64,000 bases of DNA, taken from NCBI GenBank assembly GCA_019914995.1, contig CM034132.1, positions 3,226,501 through 3,290,500 on the forward strand, given 5' to 3'. How positions within the stretch are numbered: the first letter of the stretch is position 1; each line of letters begins with the position of its first letter. Below are positions 11,641 through 22,679 of the stretch, in pieces. The notes beneath the pieces are model-generated. The model made no database searches and was not told where the DNA came from. It saw only the letters and a program-made list of their open reading frames with translations. Position numbers and translations under genes: made by a program. This DNA is from Acanthochlamys bracteata. Its lineage: Eukaryota > Streptophyta > Magnoliopsida > Pandanales > Velloziaceae.

Positions 11641-14600
11641 ATGATGCCGAAATCCGGTAACCGGATTCAGGGTCCGGTGCTTCGATCTCGGATCCCGTTT
11701 CTGTTGCTCGCCATGTTATCAACTATGGCTTCTTTCTACATCGCTGGCCGGTAATCTCACTGGCTGCAATTCTTCTTCTTCTTCTCTCTCTCTCTCTCTC
11801 TAATCTTGCTATAATACCTGGATCTATAATTACTTCTGTGTTCTTCAGTTTGTGGCAGGATGCGCAGAACAGAGTGTACCTAATCGAAGAGCTAGACAAG
11901 AGAACTGGCCAGGTAATCCACAAAGCGCCAATTGTTTCTTTCCTGCTTTCTATTGATTTGTATTGATATTTAATTTGTTTTGTTTCTAATTGAGTTCTGG
12001 AGTTTCCTAGAATGGTTTAGCGAAGTAGCATCTTGCAGAAATCTAGACGCTCTATATATGTTTCGTTAATTTAAAATTTGAAGCTACAATTTTAGGTATA
12101 GTGTCATCACTGTTTTTATAAGAGAAAACTGGTCCTTAATGGATGATGAAATCTACTGCTGGCACCTTTAGAGAGACGATTTTTTTTCATTTGTAGTGTT
12201 CACTTACTGTATTTTCCGAGTCTGAAGTTTTAGTAGTAATTGCAGTTTATAAGCTTTTTATGCATGTCATAAATGTTGAATCAATGGGTATCTACAACTT
12301 TGTTTTAGGGACAGCATGCTATTTCAGTGGATGATACCTTGAAAGTCGTTGCATGCAGGTAAATTTGAATCACTACGTGTATTTTGGTTGAGAATTGAAT
12401 TTTACTTTGCCCTTGTTTCATCGACAAGCAGTTTGATGAGGTTTTAGTTGTCAGGGATCAGCATAAGAGACTAGCAGCCCTTGAGATGGAACTTGCTGAC
12501 GCAAAGCATAGAGGCTTTGTTGCAAAGAAACCACTTGAGACCAATGGTAAACAAGGGAAACGGTTGACTGCAGTTATTGGAATAGTTACTGGATTTGGAC
12601 GGCGGAGCCGCAGAGATGCAGTACGCAAAGCTTGGCTTCAATCTGGTAAGTCGAGCACTTTATTACTTTAGATAGATGGTGGATGAATACCTAATTAATT
12701 GTAGGATTTGGTCAATCAAACCTTAAATATTAAACTCACTCTTGTTATGTCGTTGCGAGAGTCACGTTTTAATTCCCCAACCAATGCTATTTAAATTTGA
12801 TTTGGGAATCCCAAGTTGAATTCAGACATTATAGTATAAGATAGTTACCATATTTATGCTTTTCGGAACTTCTTGTTTGGCATATGTTAGGCTGTTGTTG
12901 TTTCTATTTTTGTTATAGCAACTTGGGCACTTGAATAATATGTTCCGATTGTCTTGAGGTGTGCCCTTGCAAAACTATCCCCTTTTTCCTATTTGTGACA
13001 AGAACTTCTAGTATTAATTGGTTGTTGGGTAGGCTAGGCTTTTTGGTATTCTCGTTCGTGATTTCAGTTTTTTTGGAGCACTGTATATTACTGATTTTAG
13101 TAAAGCCTTCTCAAGATGTTATAACTCACAATCAGAGATTTTAGATTTGATTTGATGTTGTCTTGATGATATTTTGCTAATCAATTCTGCTGCATTCGAA
13201 GTAATGTTTCTGTGTTCTTGTGTTGATATTTGATTCAGGTGCAGCATTGAAAAAGTTGCAAGAAGAGAAAGGCATTTTGGTGCGGTTTGTGATTGGCAGA
13301 AGGTATGTCTGCTCTACTTTGTATATCAATTAATGAATGCAACACCAAGTCTAACCGAAGTTTGAAATGTAGTGCAAATCGGGGAGACACTCTTGACAGG
13401 GCTATTGATGAAGAAAATAGAAGGTCCAAGGACTTCATGATACTAGTGCGTTATCTTTCCTAAAGAACTAGAAAATTCTTATATTTGCTCATTGTACTTT
13501 TCATCTTGCTTATGGTGTCATCTGATCTTGTTCTTTAAGTATTGAATCATGTGAGTAGAAACTCTTTGATTGCATGATGTTTAGTCGAAATCATGATGTG
13601 AACTTGCAAAATAAATTAGAGGCTTTTTTTTCAAAAAAGTAATCGAACCATTTTGACCCTGCATTTTGAGATTATGTTTGCGGTAATTTCTTGGATGTAA
13701 GCAGTCTTGCTTTTTATGTGCAGGAGGATCATGTTGAAGCACCTGAAGAGAGCCCTAAGAAGACAAAACTCTTTTTGGTTCATGCTGCAGAGATGTGGGA
13801 TTCAGAGTTTTATGCGAAGGTTAATGATATCGTCTTTGTTAACATAGGTGGGTGTATGATTTACTGAGCATTTAGCTTCATTTAATTAATGTTTTATGCT
13901 CCTAAAGTGGTTGAAGTTCAACAAATCCAAATCCAGAAAAAACATTTGTATATTTGTATACTTTGTACTTTGTATAAATCTATCATTCGCTTTTTCTCGA
14001 TCCAATAATTCTGTAGTGTTTATGGTTTGCTGACATACTTGAAACTCTTGGATCAAAGGATTTCTTTATATAAAGAACTTGCCCTCTGTATTATGGAACT
14101 ACTTAACATATTTGCTAGGGGATAATGTTGGTGACATCTGCTAGTACTATGTAATCTTAACTATGTTTTATATGCTTTTGTTAGATGCCTTTGGAGCCAT
14201 GCTTGCAGCTCATCATGACAAGCCTCGTGCATACATTGGTTGTATGAAATCAGGAGAAGTTTTTTCTGAAATGTGAGGGAAACGTAGGCTACTGTATTTG
14301 TTTTCATCAATCTACTGTTAACCCTTATGGTGTATCATCTGACATCAGCTATAATGATTGTTTCTTTCAGGAACCACGAATGGTATGAACCAGAGTGGTG
14401 GAAATTTGGTGATGCAAAAACGTGAGTATATTCATTCCAACTAACTTTTCATGCAACGCCTTCCCTGTGGCAAGAGAACCCTTAATACCATATGCTTTCT
14501 GACAATACAAAATCTCATGAAAATAATGATGAAAACTCTTAACAGAAACTGTAGCTCTAATTATGTTTGATTGTTAGCAAGAATTGTAAGTTTAGCTATT

Positions 14601-15188
14601 GACAGATACTATAGTTCTTTCTTAAATTACTGTATTCTAATTTCTTGATACCTTATTCTGTCTCCTTTCTGTTTATATCTTGAATATTTCCCGATCCATT
14701 TGTTTTGTAGGTATTTTCGTCATGCTTCTGGTGAGATGTTTGTCATAACTAGAGCTTTGGCGCAGTTTATATCAATCAATAGGTGGGTTTCCCTATAAAT
14801 AAGATTTTTTGTTCTTTCCCTTTGCTCATCATTAGGCAGAAAAGTTTTGTTTCTTCATTTATGAGAACACGTGTTTTTCGGATAATAGGGCTAGCCTACG
14901 GACGTATGCACATGATGACATCAGTGTGGGTTCATGGATGATCGGTCTTGATGTCAAGCATGTTGATGAGGCAAAACTATGCTGCTCATCTTGGTCTACA
15001 GGTTAATTGTACCCATTGAAAGATCCTTTCTCAATTGGCTTCTACATGTCATTTTGATCAAATCTTATATTCTTCGTTGTGTTAATTTTAATAGCATTTT
15101 CTGCATCTGCTTGTTTTCCCTGTTGAATATGTTGAAGGCAAGGCTGATGATAATATAAATTTCAGGAGCCATATGTGCAGCAGTGTGA
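11641..15188 (+). CDS. HPGT1: hydroxyproline O-galactosyltransferase, HPGT1 type
   Basis: A Golgi/ER type II membrane enzyme that adds the first galactose to hydroxyproline of arabinogalactan proteins (CAZy GT31). Twelve exons: 11641-11750, 11849-11912, 12309-12358, 12455-12645, 13239-13302, 13373-13445, 13724-13847, 14185-14272, 14371-14421, 14711-14782, 14889-15001, 15166-15188. They total 1023 nt (340 residues), in frame, close to the family length. Residues about 17-35 form the signal anchor. A DUF4094 region follows (GRLWQDAQNRVYLIEELD, then ISVDDTLKVVACR). The GT31 domain covers about 110-320, with FVIGRS, AKVNDIVFVNID, YIGCMKSGEVFSE, WYEPEWWKFGD and YAHDD. The ending CCSSWSTGAICAAV is diagnostic for HPGTs. 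The usual DxD position reads D219-I-V; HPGT1 relatives are also atypical there. ATG is doubled (11641 and 11644); either could start. Confidence 0.95.
11765..11802. repeat. TTC/CT microsatellite in HPGT1 intron 1
   Basis: A short run of TTC units passes into about nine CT units at the start of intron 1. Simple-sequence tracts like this vary in length between individuals. Confidence 0.8.
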
Positions 15189-17100
15189 TTGATGTGCACC
15201 AGGACTGATGTTTAAGATCGCTCAAGGGTCAAATATGCATCATCTACAAGTTTGGAGCTCTGGGCTCTCACTGCCAGATATTTTCTGATTTGTTGGTTTG
15301 TTTACCTTCCAGAGACATGAACAGTGCAATCTTGAACAGATATACTACACAGCTCCAGAAGAGACTGCTTGACCCCATTGCAACATACACCTTCAACTAA
15401 CATGCGTCGACTAGAGAGCGGAATGTTTTACACTATATTCTTTTAGTGAAATCTGATTATTGGACAGAGTCCCTGTTCGGGAAAGAAATTACATTCTTTT
15501 GTATGGATGTATGTTGTCCGAGTATTCGTACAAGTACCTAAAACGAGGACGTAAGGAGGCTTTACAACCGACTGGGCCAAAATCATATCAACGTTTTAAA
15601 AACATTGCGCATTCACTACCTACATATTAGCCGTGTAATCCGTTTCCATGAAGTTGAAAACTGCACCCACTTAGCTAGGGAACAATTATTTAGATTTAAC
15701 TTACTTTTTATTTTATATTTCATATTTTTAAATAATTTTTATAAAATTTTATATCATAAAATTATATAGTTATTTACTTAACTATTTTTAAAATAAAAAT
15801 AATAAAATTTATTTTTAGCAATTATTAAACAGGATTATTTTGAAAAAAAATAATATATTTTCAGACATACTGGCTGTTTAAAATCTTGGTTCGTCGTTAT
15901 GCTTAGCGTTGAAGGCACAAAGAAGTTAAAAAGTTTTACATATTGATCTTATAATTAGTTTTTATTATTTTTTAAATACAAAATAAAAGTTATTATTGTA
16001 TAAAATATTTTAGAAAATTTTATTAATTATATGAAATAGAAAGAAAAATAAGTAATCCTAAATATGATCTTAGTGCACAGGTGGATCACTTTTTTCTAGA
16101 ATAAGAAACATTACTGAAAAATATAAAATACTCATCTTAATGGACATTATTAAAAGCTGATAATGCATCTTTCAGGATAAGATCAAATGCACGCCGTTGA
16201 AAAACGTTAATTTGGATGGTGCTTGCAGATGGTGACAGGTTAAACCTACCTACGACTTCTTCTCCATGCCTTCAGTGAACCTGACAGCTTGAGAAAGCAA
16301 CAGAAAAGTAGAAGTAGAAGAAACTCAAATGACCGGGACTTGAATTCAACTGCATGCATGCATCAGAAGACGAAAAAGATGTATGGATTTATGCAGACAA
16401 ATCAATTCGAGAGAAGATATTAAGACTTAACCGAGATATTTGACGTTATTTATTCCGTATTAAATTTTTTAATTTTAATTTTTTTTAAAATATAAAAAAT
16501 TTTAAATGTAAAATTTTATTATTATTATTTTTTAAATCAAAATAATATAGCTTATTTTTAGGAATTTTTAAAATATTTTTAATTTTAGAATTCTTTTTGA
16601 ATAAGCACGTCCTCTTTTGTTTTTTTGAAAAAAATTATTCTTGTTCTTTTCTAAAATATAAATTCATTTTTTATTTAAAAAATAATCAATAACGAAATTT
16701 TAGTAAAATTTTTACTTTTTAAATTACATAAATTTTTATAAATAATTTTTCTAAAAAAATATAAAATAAAAACTTCGTATGAAAATTTTTTTTTAAAAAG
16801 CTAAAAATATAATCACCACACGTCTCATCATAACAGAAGGCTCCTTCCTTTTTTTGTTTTCTTTTTTCCTTTTCTGGGGAGTTAGGTAACAGAATACTAA
16901 TATAGATCAACCACAGCGAGCTAATTAACAAGTAACAATGTCCATATATCACAAACTTAAAACCCCTTTTAAATTCATGGAGTTTAGATATACTTGCAAT
17001 CACTACGAGAGAAACACGAAGCAAATTACATGCAAATTCCAAGTACTCTCATAAGCATATAAAGAGAAATAGTTGTAGTTCCTATATATATATATGTTGC
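15189..17100. other. 3' region of HPGT1 and AT-rich spacer, no gene seen
   Basis: About 15189-15560 reads as a plausible 3'UTR of moderate base composition. After it come AT-rich blocks (15690-16060 and 16440-16800) with A/T homopolymers, which look like decayed MITE cores, separated by a less AT-rich island (16170-16400) without a convincing open frame. Confidence 0.5.
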
Positions 17101-17109
17101 GATGGCTAG

Positions 17110-17135
17110 ATGCCTCTCTCTCTCTCTCTCTCAAT
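17110..17135. repeat. CT microsatellite
   Basis: About ten CT units lie just downstream of the small minus-strand gene, in its likely 3'UTR. Confidence 0.8.
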
Positions 17136-17157
17136 ATATCGAAAAAAAGGAACTGCT

Positions 17158-17391
17158 TCAGAAACAACCACCAAGATGAAGCCCACGAACGTTAGCAGGC
17201 AAGCCGTATTCAGTGACGAGGCTTCGGAGCTTCCAGTCAGGTATGGCAGTTTCACGCTCACGTGTCACCGGTGCTTGGAAGAAGACAGAGGAACGCTGCT
17301 GCTGCTGCTGCTGCTGAGCAGCATGGGTTTGGTTCATGGTAGTTGCCTGCCCCACCGGCACCTGTGTTGTGCTTGATCCGATTCCGTTCAT
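17158..17391 (-). CDS. small polyQ protein, unrecognised (77 residues)
   Basis: A single-exon frame of 77 residues with its ATG at 17391. It begins MNGIGSSTTQVPVG, has seven consecutive Gln (residues about 27-33, mostly CAG codons), and ends in a less repetitive stretch, WKLRSLVTEYGLPANVRG, followed by a Gly/Cys-containing tail. There is no signal peptide, membrane segment or known domain. Support for a real gene: base composition differs from the AT-rich surroundings; a good TATA box lies 100 bp upstream (17491-17501); and the leader between them is purine-rich and unstructured, as in plant 5'UTRs. The frame on the opposite strand is an antisense shadow. I do not recognise the family. A gene with a further exon to the left is possible but not evident. 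Confidence 0.5.
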   Translation of the reverse strand: MNGIGSSTTQVPVGQATTMNQTHAAQQQQQQQRSSVFFQAPVTRERETAIPDWKLRSLVTEYGLPANVRGLHLGGCF

Positions 17392-17490
17392 CTTTATAAG
17401 ATCGCTGTTTTATTGGATTTCTTTTTGTATTTTGGTGGTGTTTCTTCTTCTTTGTTGTATTTGTTAACTATGGTTGGGGTTGGTTTGAAG

Positions 17491-17501
17491 GGATTTTATA
17501 G
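17491..17501 (-). promoter_or_regulatory. TATA box for the small polyQ gene
   Basis: On the minus strand this reads CTATAAAATCC, close to the plant consensus. It lies 100 bp upstream of the ATG at 17391. No second promoter element was identified with confidence. Confidence 0.5.
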
Positions 17502-17509
17502 AAGAAGAA

Positions 17510-18218
17510 CAAGATAAGGTGGTAGTGTGGGGTGGGGCAACTAATTCGTCGCGTTATGGGACTGGATAAATTGGCTAAACATGACAATGCATGAATTATT
17601 ATTATATAAAAATATGGGGGCTAGACAATTATGGTTTTGTTCTTTTCTTTTGTAGATAATGACATTACAGATTAAATGTTTTTTTTTTCTACATGTAGTT
17701 AACCTTTCTTGTAATAAATGGACGGCGCTTGAGGTTTTATTTTTTATTACACAATAATTCGTTGTTTAAGTAGAGACACAAAAGAAAGTGAAGAAATGAA
17801 AAATCAGTAAACTATTTTCGAGTTTCGACGATGACTAATATTACAAAATTCAACAATTGTTAATTAATTATTTAAGATGTATGCACATATATACTTAATT
17901 CTTTCTTAAGAACCAACAGGAGGAGTTTTTATTTTATTTTATTTATTATTTGTTTTGATCAGTGTCACTTTTTTCGATTATTTCTGTTTATGTGGCAAAA
18001 CAATAACAAAACAACTTCCTTATTCTTTTTAACTTCCAAGTTCCAACCAATATTTCTTTTATGTTCTTTGATTCAGAAACAAGTTCGTAGTATAATGACG
18101 AACCACGTTCTCTTCTTCGTCGTTCCTCTTCGACCTCTCTCAATCTCAATTTCTTCAACCGTCTTCGTTGATTGAGAATTCTAAACACTAATAACACTAA
18201 ATTTATAATTCAAGTTAA
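17510..18218. other. upstream flank of the polyQ gene, no gene seen
   Basis: Mixed AT-rich spacer. Frames around 17988-18197 overlap on both strands and contain a run of charged residues produced by TTC/GAA-rich sequence; neither looks like a protein. Confidence 0.4.
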
Positions 18219-18415
18219 CGATCAAAATCAATTTCAATTTTATTATACAATCTTTCTATACAAATACATATATTAAGGTTTTTATAACACTAAATAAAAG
18301 ACTTCTAAATAAAATAAAAATCTAATTTAGAAAAGTTCTAAATAAAAAATACAATTCTAAAAAAAGATATTCTAATATAACTAAAGTACACTATATATAT
18401 TGACTCATGTCAATA
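18219..18415 (-). repeat. terminal repeat of TRIM-like element 1 (3' LTR in element sense)
   Basis: This is the left-hand copy, about 197 bp. Its right edge, GACTCATGTCAATA, corresponds to GACTCACGTCAACA at the end of the other copy, so the terminal CA/TG has decayed here. Confidence 0.7.
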
Positions 18416-19066
18416 CTTTTTTTTCAAATTGGTATAAAAATATTTTTGATACAAAATTTGCTCAATGAATAATAAAAAATTCTATTTGAGACACATAAAA
18501 TAGAACAGAAGTAGTAATTGAAGCAACTAGAGAGAGCACTTGAATTTGTCATAGTCAGATCAATCGAGCCTGTTCAAGTCAGATCTGTCAGACAGGTTCT
18601 GATCTAATATCTCAAATCGAGTGTGATACATTGATTCGGTTTGATCTGATCTAAGATTGAACCAAATCTTATCCAATCTGATTCGGTCTGATTTGGTCTA
18701 AAATTGAATCAAATCTGGTCCAATTTAATTTTATCTGATTGATCTGATTTGGTCATGACTTAGTTTGGTTCAAAATTTAGGTCGAGCAAGCTAAGACAAC
18801 AATCAGTGGTGTCAGATCTGGCTCGAGCCAGCAACAATGATGATAATGAAAGTAGTAGGACGCGGTGATGACGGTTTAATCTCTTTTTTTCGTAAATCTT
18901 ATCAAGTTAAATCGTTGAATTTTGTTCAAATTCTTATGGTTGGAGTTTCTGACATTTGAGATCATATATCCACAATAGCAGACAGATATATATGGTCGGA
19001 GTCTAACCGTCTGAGACATTATCTTTCGACGGTGGCAGATAAATTTAGAGTTTTGTTTTAATACCA

Positions 19067-19252
19067 TGATGAAAATCTATTTCGAATTTATTATACAATC
19101 TTTAAATATAAGTACATATATATATATATTTTTTATAATATTAAATAACGAAAGGTTTAAATAAAAAGAATATCTAATTCTAAAAAAATTCTAAATAATA
19201 AAAATATTTTAATATAACTAAAATATTATATAGATGTTGACTCACGTCAACA
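19067..19252 (-). repeat. terminal repeat of TRIM-like element 1 (5' LTR in element sense)
   Basis: The right-hand copy, about 186 bp, adjoins the primer site at 19055-19066. It keeps the expected terminal bases on the minus strand (TGTTGAC). Confidence 0.7.
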
Positions 19253-19511
19253 TTTAATTTTATGTGTTTTTAATTTCTTGCAAAGTAAACTCACTTTTCT
19301 AATTCATTTCTAAAGTCAATTCTAAATTCAACATACTTTTAGTAAACATTAGAAGTAAGGCATTCGCTCCCATCTATTTATCGGTGAGTGGTTCATTAAT
19401 ATTCTAACAATCGTAGCAGGCATTTAGATTCAGAGGCTGTTTGAATTCTTGTTAGGGGTGTGTAATTTTGGAATTAAGGCCACAGATGCTAATAGTAGTA
19501 TTATGTGCTTG

Positions 19512-19820
19512 TGATACAACTTAACCATTGTACTAAATTAAGATCTAAATATAATTTAATAAAAAAATATAAAACTTTTTATTTCTTCCATGATTAGATG
19601 AGGTATAAGTACCTTTATTTATAACTTAGCTCTTACCATGTTGGTAGAATTCCTAAGCTAACAAAATTTTCTAAAATAAGACTCCTTTCAACTACTTGGT
19701 TTCCTAATGAAACACAAACTCTTATTGGTCGATTTCTTAAAGAAACATGAATTCTTATTGATTTTAGGGTTCTACTTAATCTTCTAAAATTCTATGGTAA
19801 CATATAGTAGTATTGTAACA
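19512..19820 (-). repeat. terminal repeat of TRIM-like element 2 (3' LTR in element sense)
   Basis: The 309-bp left copy is bounded by TGATACAAC on the plus strand at its left end and TTGTAACA at its right end. Confidence 0.78.
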
Positions 19821-20084
19821 TTACCCTTCTCTTGAAATTGGGCATCGCCCTCGATGCCAATGAGTTGAATTGTTGTAACCTGTAGGTGATTGGTAATACT
19901 ACAAGCTGCTGAGGAGCACTATCGATTTTGTGAAGCTCTTCGTAGGAGAGATATGGCTTGTTGCGGTAATAATTGGCACAATTGCAACCATTGTAGCAGG
20001 TGGTGTATCGGTATGCAAAAAAATTTCAATATTAATGGATGATGAGAAAGCCCACGAATTCCGCAATTTTCGTAATGTGATAGA

Positions 20085-20358
20085 GCGGTTCTCCATAAAC
20101 GAGCTAACTTTGTATACAGTTGGCGATGATACATCCGAATTTGATGATTTTGATAATATGGGTGCTCGAGTATCCATCGATCAGTAGTTTTGTATATGAT
20201 TATGATGAAGCATTCGAATTCAAGAATTTGGACGACATGACGCTCGGTTGTCAATAGAATGGCGGTTCTGGTACACGATTGGTGATAAGGCATCCGAATT
20301 CAATAATTTGAACAACATGAACACTCGATTGTCTATGAATTAGTGGCTCTGATACCAA
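20085..20358 (-). repeat. tandem repeat containing primer-site copies
   Basis: On the plus strand, units begin near 20087, 20184, 20264 and 20345 with GGTTCTCC, AGTTTTGTA, GGTTCTGGTAC and GGCTCTGATACC. Each unit except the last then carries GCATCCGAATT or a close relative. Spacing is about 80-100 bp. Only the unit touching the LTR keeps an intact primer site. Confidence 0.65.
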
Positions 20359-20662
20359 TTAATAACTTGATCTATATTATTAAATTAAGAACTAAATATT
20401 ATTTAAAGAAAATAAATATTATGTTTCTTTCATTATTACATGAGTGTCAAGCACTTTATTCATAGCTTAATTCTTACCATATTGATAGAATATCTAATCT
20501 AACAAAACTCTCTAAAATTAAGTCTCATACTTAACTACTGATTTCCTAATGAAACACAAGCTCCTAGTGATCGGTTTCTAAATAAACATGAACTCTTATT
20601 GATTTTAGGATTATGCTCAATCTTTTAAAAACTCTATCATAATATAGACTGGTATCATAACA
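20359..20662 (-). repeat. terminal repeat of TRIM-like element 2 (5' LTR in element sense)
   Basis: The 304-bp right copy directly abuts the intact primer-binding site. Confidence 0.78.
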
Positions 20663-20667
20663 GCATG

Positions 20668-22423
20668 TGCGTCTCGAATGCAGGTAAGCAAGACTATTGG
20701 GTGGATGCACATCGTACGCGAGTAACGTCTAGTGAGTCCTGGATAATTACTAATGCCAAACAAATTGCCTTTTGTGTTTCGGAACTTGCCTAAAGCTGGA
20801 AAAACTTCTTACTATAATTTTTTGAAAAAAATAATCCTGATTTTATCTATGTGAAATATGCAAATTGATCTAAACCAATAAGCGTCAAGCGCCTCTGGTA
20901 GTACCCGAGTCATCAAGGATGATTCGGGTTACGTTAGTTGTATCTGGGCGCAATTTTGAATTTAAATATTCTTTTTCAAAGTTTGAGGATCTATTGAGGC
21001 AGAAGAAAAAATGTCTAAGTTAAAATGTGTATTAGTTAGAGAGGTTAAGATCAATTAGTTGGATCTTCAAAGGAAAGAGGATTTTCAAGGGAAAGAAAAA
21101 TTTGTTCATTTTTTTGTGCATGATCTAAGAATCTGTTACGAATAGTTAAAAAAATCAAATTCTTGAAAAAATATTATAAATTTCTTTAATAAAATGATAT
21201 ACATTATTATTTTATAATATATATTTTATTATTTTTTAGATATAAAATCATATAATATTTTATTACTTTTGTAAATGTAAAGTCTAAAATTACTTTACAG
21301 TAGGATGCATTCTAACTTTTAAAGCAAGTATGTTCAATCAGTCCGTCACATAAATGTACACGCATATTCCAAATCAGCTTGGCAAAGACGCTGTCTGGTA
21401 CTATTCTACCACTAGACTACTATGCTTGAATCAGCTTTTTATATTACTTTTCGGTACTTATTATTTTGTATAAACATTTGCTATATTTTTAATAAATTTT
21501 TTATAATTTTTGAAAAATATTTTAGAATTAGAAACATGCAAAAAAATTATATATGTATATTTTATTTTTTAAAATAAAAAAACTTAAATCTATTTTTAAA
21601 AAATATTATTTTTTATTAAAAAGAAATTATTTTATAAGTACTCTTAACACGTACATAAATCTAATTTACTAAGTTCACTAGTTTGGAAACTTAACCAGAA
21701 TAAGCACGTCTAAGAACTTAGCCCTACTTGAGTCATATGGACCGAAATTATAATTGGGCCAGTTATGCATATTTTTGTTTCTCTGTAACAAAAGATTTAT
21801 TTCAGTACCCAAATGTTATTTTGTCATGTCATAGCTGGCAAAGTACTGGCACTAACGGTTTTCTCTACATCCGCACTTATATGAAGGCAAATAATAGCTC
21901 AACAACATAGTCAGATGAAAACAGAAATTTGTATGTGAGTTTTAAATTTAAGGGACATTTTCGTTGTCTTATTAGTTTTATAAGAGTATATGATGTGATT
22001 ATTGGGCCAGTACAAATAAGTAGCACATTTTTATCGCCACACACACTGACTCTCCAGTGCCTTTAATCTCGTGGACACCATTCTATCGATTTGTGCATGC
22101 ATCAAAATTTCTATATACAGAACGTTCGAAAGCATGCAACGCATGGACTGCATCATGTAGTTTGTCAGAGATCCAAATCCAATTATTGGCATCATTCGTT
22201 TCACGTAGTAATCCCTATCCTTATCTGAACCCGCCTTGCGGGCCAGACCCGATCCAAAACTCTTTCTGCTAGGTACAGTTAAATAAACAGAAAAAGAAAA
22301 TACTATATGGAAAATCAATCAGCTAAGATATTTTTTCGTTAGCATTTCAGATAGTTCTCATTGTATAGTTCTCGTACATGTAAGTGAGCTCCAGCTTAAT
22401 GTTATTATTATTAGTTTGTCAAA
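20668..22423. other. spacer, no gene seen
   Basis: An AT-rich interval with some less AT-rich islands (20690-21130 and 21990-22280). Short frames are present (for example 21728-21910 plus and 22031-22318 minus), but none shows a domain, a promoter arrangement or splice context that would support a gene. Confidence 0.45.
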
Positions 22424-22625
22424 GAGCATGCTTACTTTAGAATAGATTTATTTTTTAAAAAATAAATTAAAAACTAAAATTTGTATGTTATGTGATATTA
22501 AAAATAATATTTAAAACTATTTAAAATTAAAATTTTAAAAATAAATTTTTTAATATGTTAGTTATTTATATATTTTATATGAAAAAATTTTAAAAAATAA
22601 TTTTGATGGATTAGCAAACGAGCCC
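22424..22625. mobile_element. possible Tourist-like MITE, decayed
   Basis: The ends GAGCATGCTTAC and GCAAACGAGCCC are imperfect inverted repeats (7 of 12) around a very AT-rich core of about 200 bp. AAA flanks both sides. It resembles the better-preserved elements at 10819 and 49394 but is only a candidate. Confidence 0.4.
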
Positions 22626-22679
22626 AAAATGAAAACTAACAAAGAATAATGCACGTTAGATAAAATTTAAAAGTAACAA

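Larger units (their letters stand above)
18219..19252 (-). mobile_element. TRIM-like short LTR element 1
   Basis: A 1034-bp element read on the minus strand. Direct terminal repeats of about 190 bp (18219-18415 and 19067-19252) share blocks such as TTATTATACAATCTTT and CTAATATAACTAAA (one base differs). On the minus strand the right-hand repeat starts TGTTGACGTGAG. Inside it, 19055-19066 reads in reverse TGGTATTAAAAC, a decayed initiator-Met primer site (9 of 12). A polypurine tract lies inside the other repeat. The flanks GTTAA (18214-18218) and TTTAA (19253-19257) match at 4 of 5 bases. The interior has no gag or pol; it holds GATCTGATTTGGTC-like words repeated at about 18590-18780. It must depend on proteins from another element. 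Confidence 0.72.
19512..20662 (-). mobile_element. TRIM-like short LTR element 2
   Basis: A 1151-bp element on the minus strand. The terminal repeats are 19512-19820 and 20359-20662 (about 305 bp), sharing for example TTTCCTAATGAAACACAA and CTTATTGATTTTAGG. On the minus strand the repeats start TGTTA and the intact copy ends in CA. The primer site is perfect: 20345-20358 reads in reverse TTGGTATCAGAGCC. A purine tract (reverse of 19821-19834) precedes the other repeat. The flanks GCTTG (19507-19511) and GCATG (20663-20667) match at 4 of 5. The 540-bp interior has no recognisable gag or pol, but it carries three to four degenerate tandem units that include copies of the primer site. Frames on both strands inside it (19899-20293) are not conserved-looking. 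Confidence 0.8.

Noticed and set aside
17110..17376. 88-codon plus-strand frame over the polyQ locus
   Set aside because: It is the antisense of the minus-strand frame: its Leu run is the complement of the CAG run and its start lies in the CT microsatellite.
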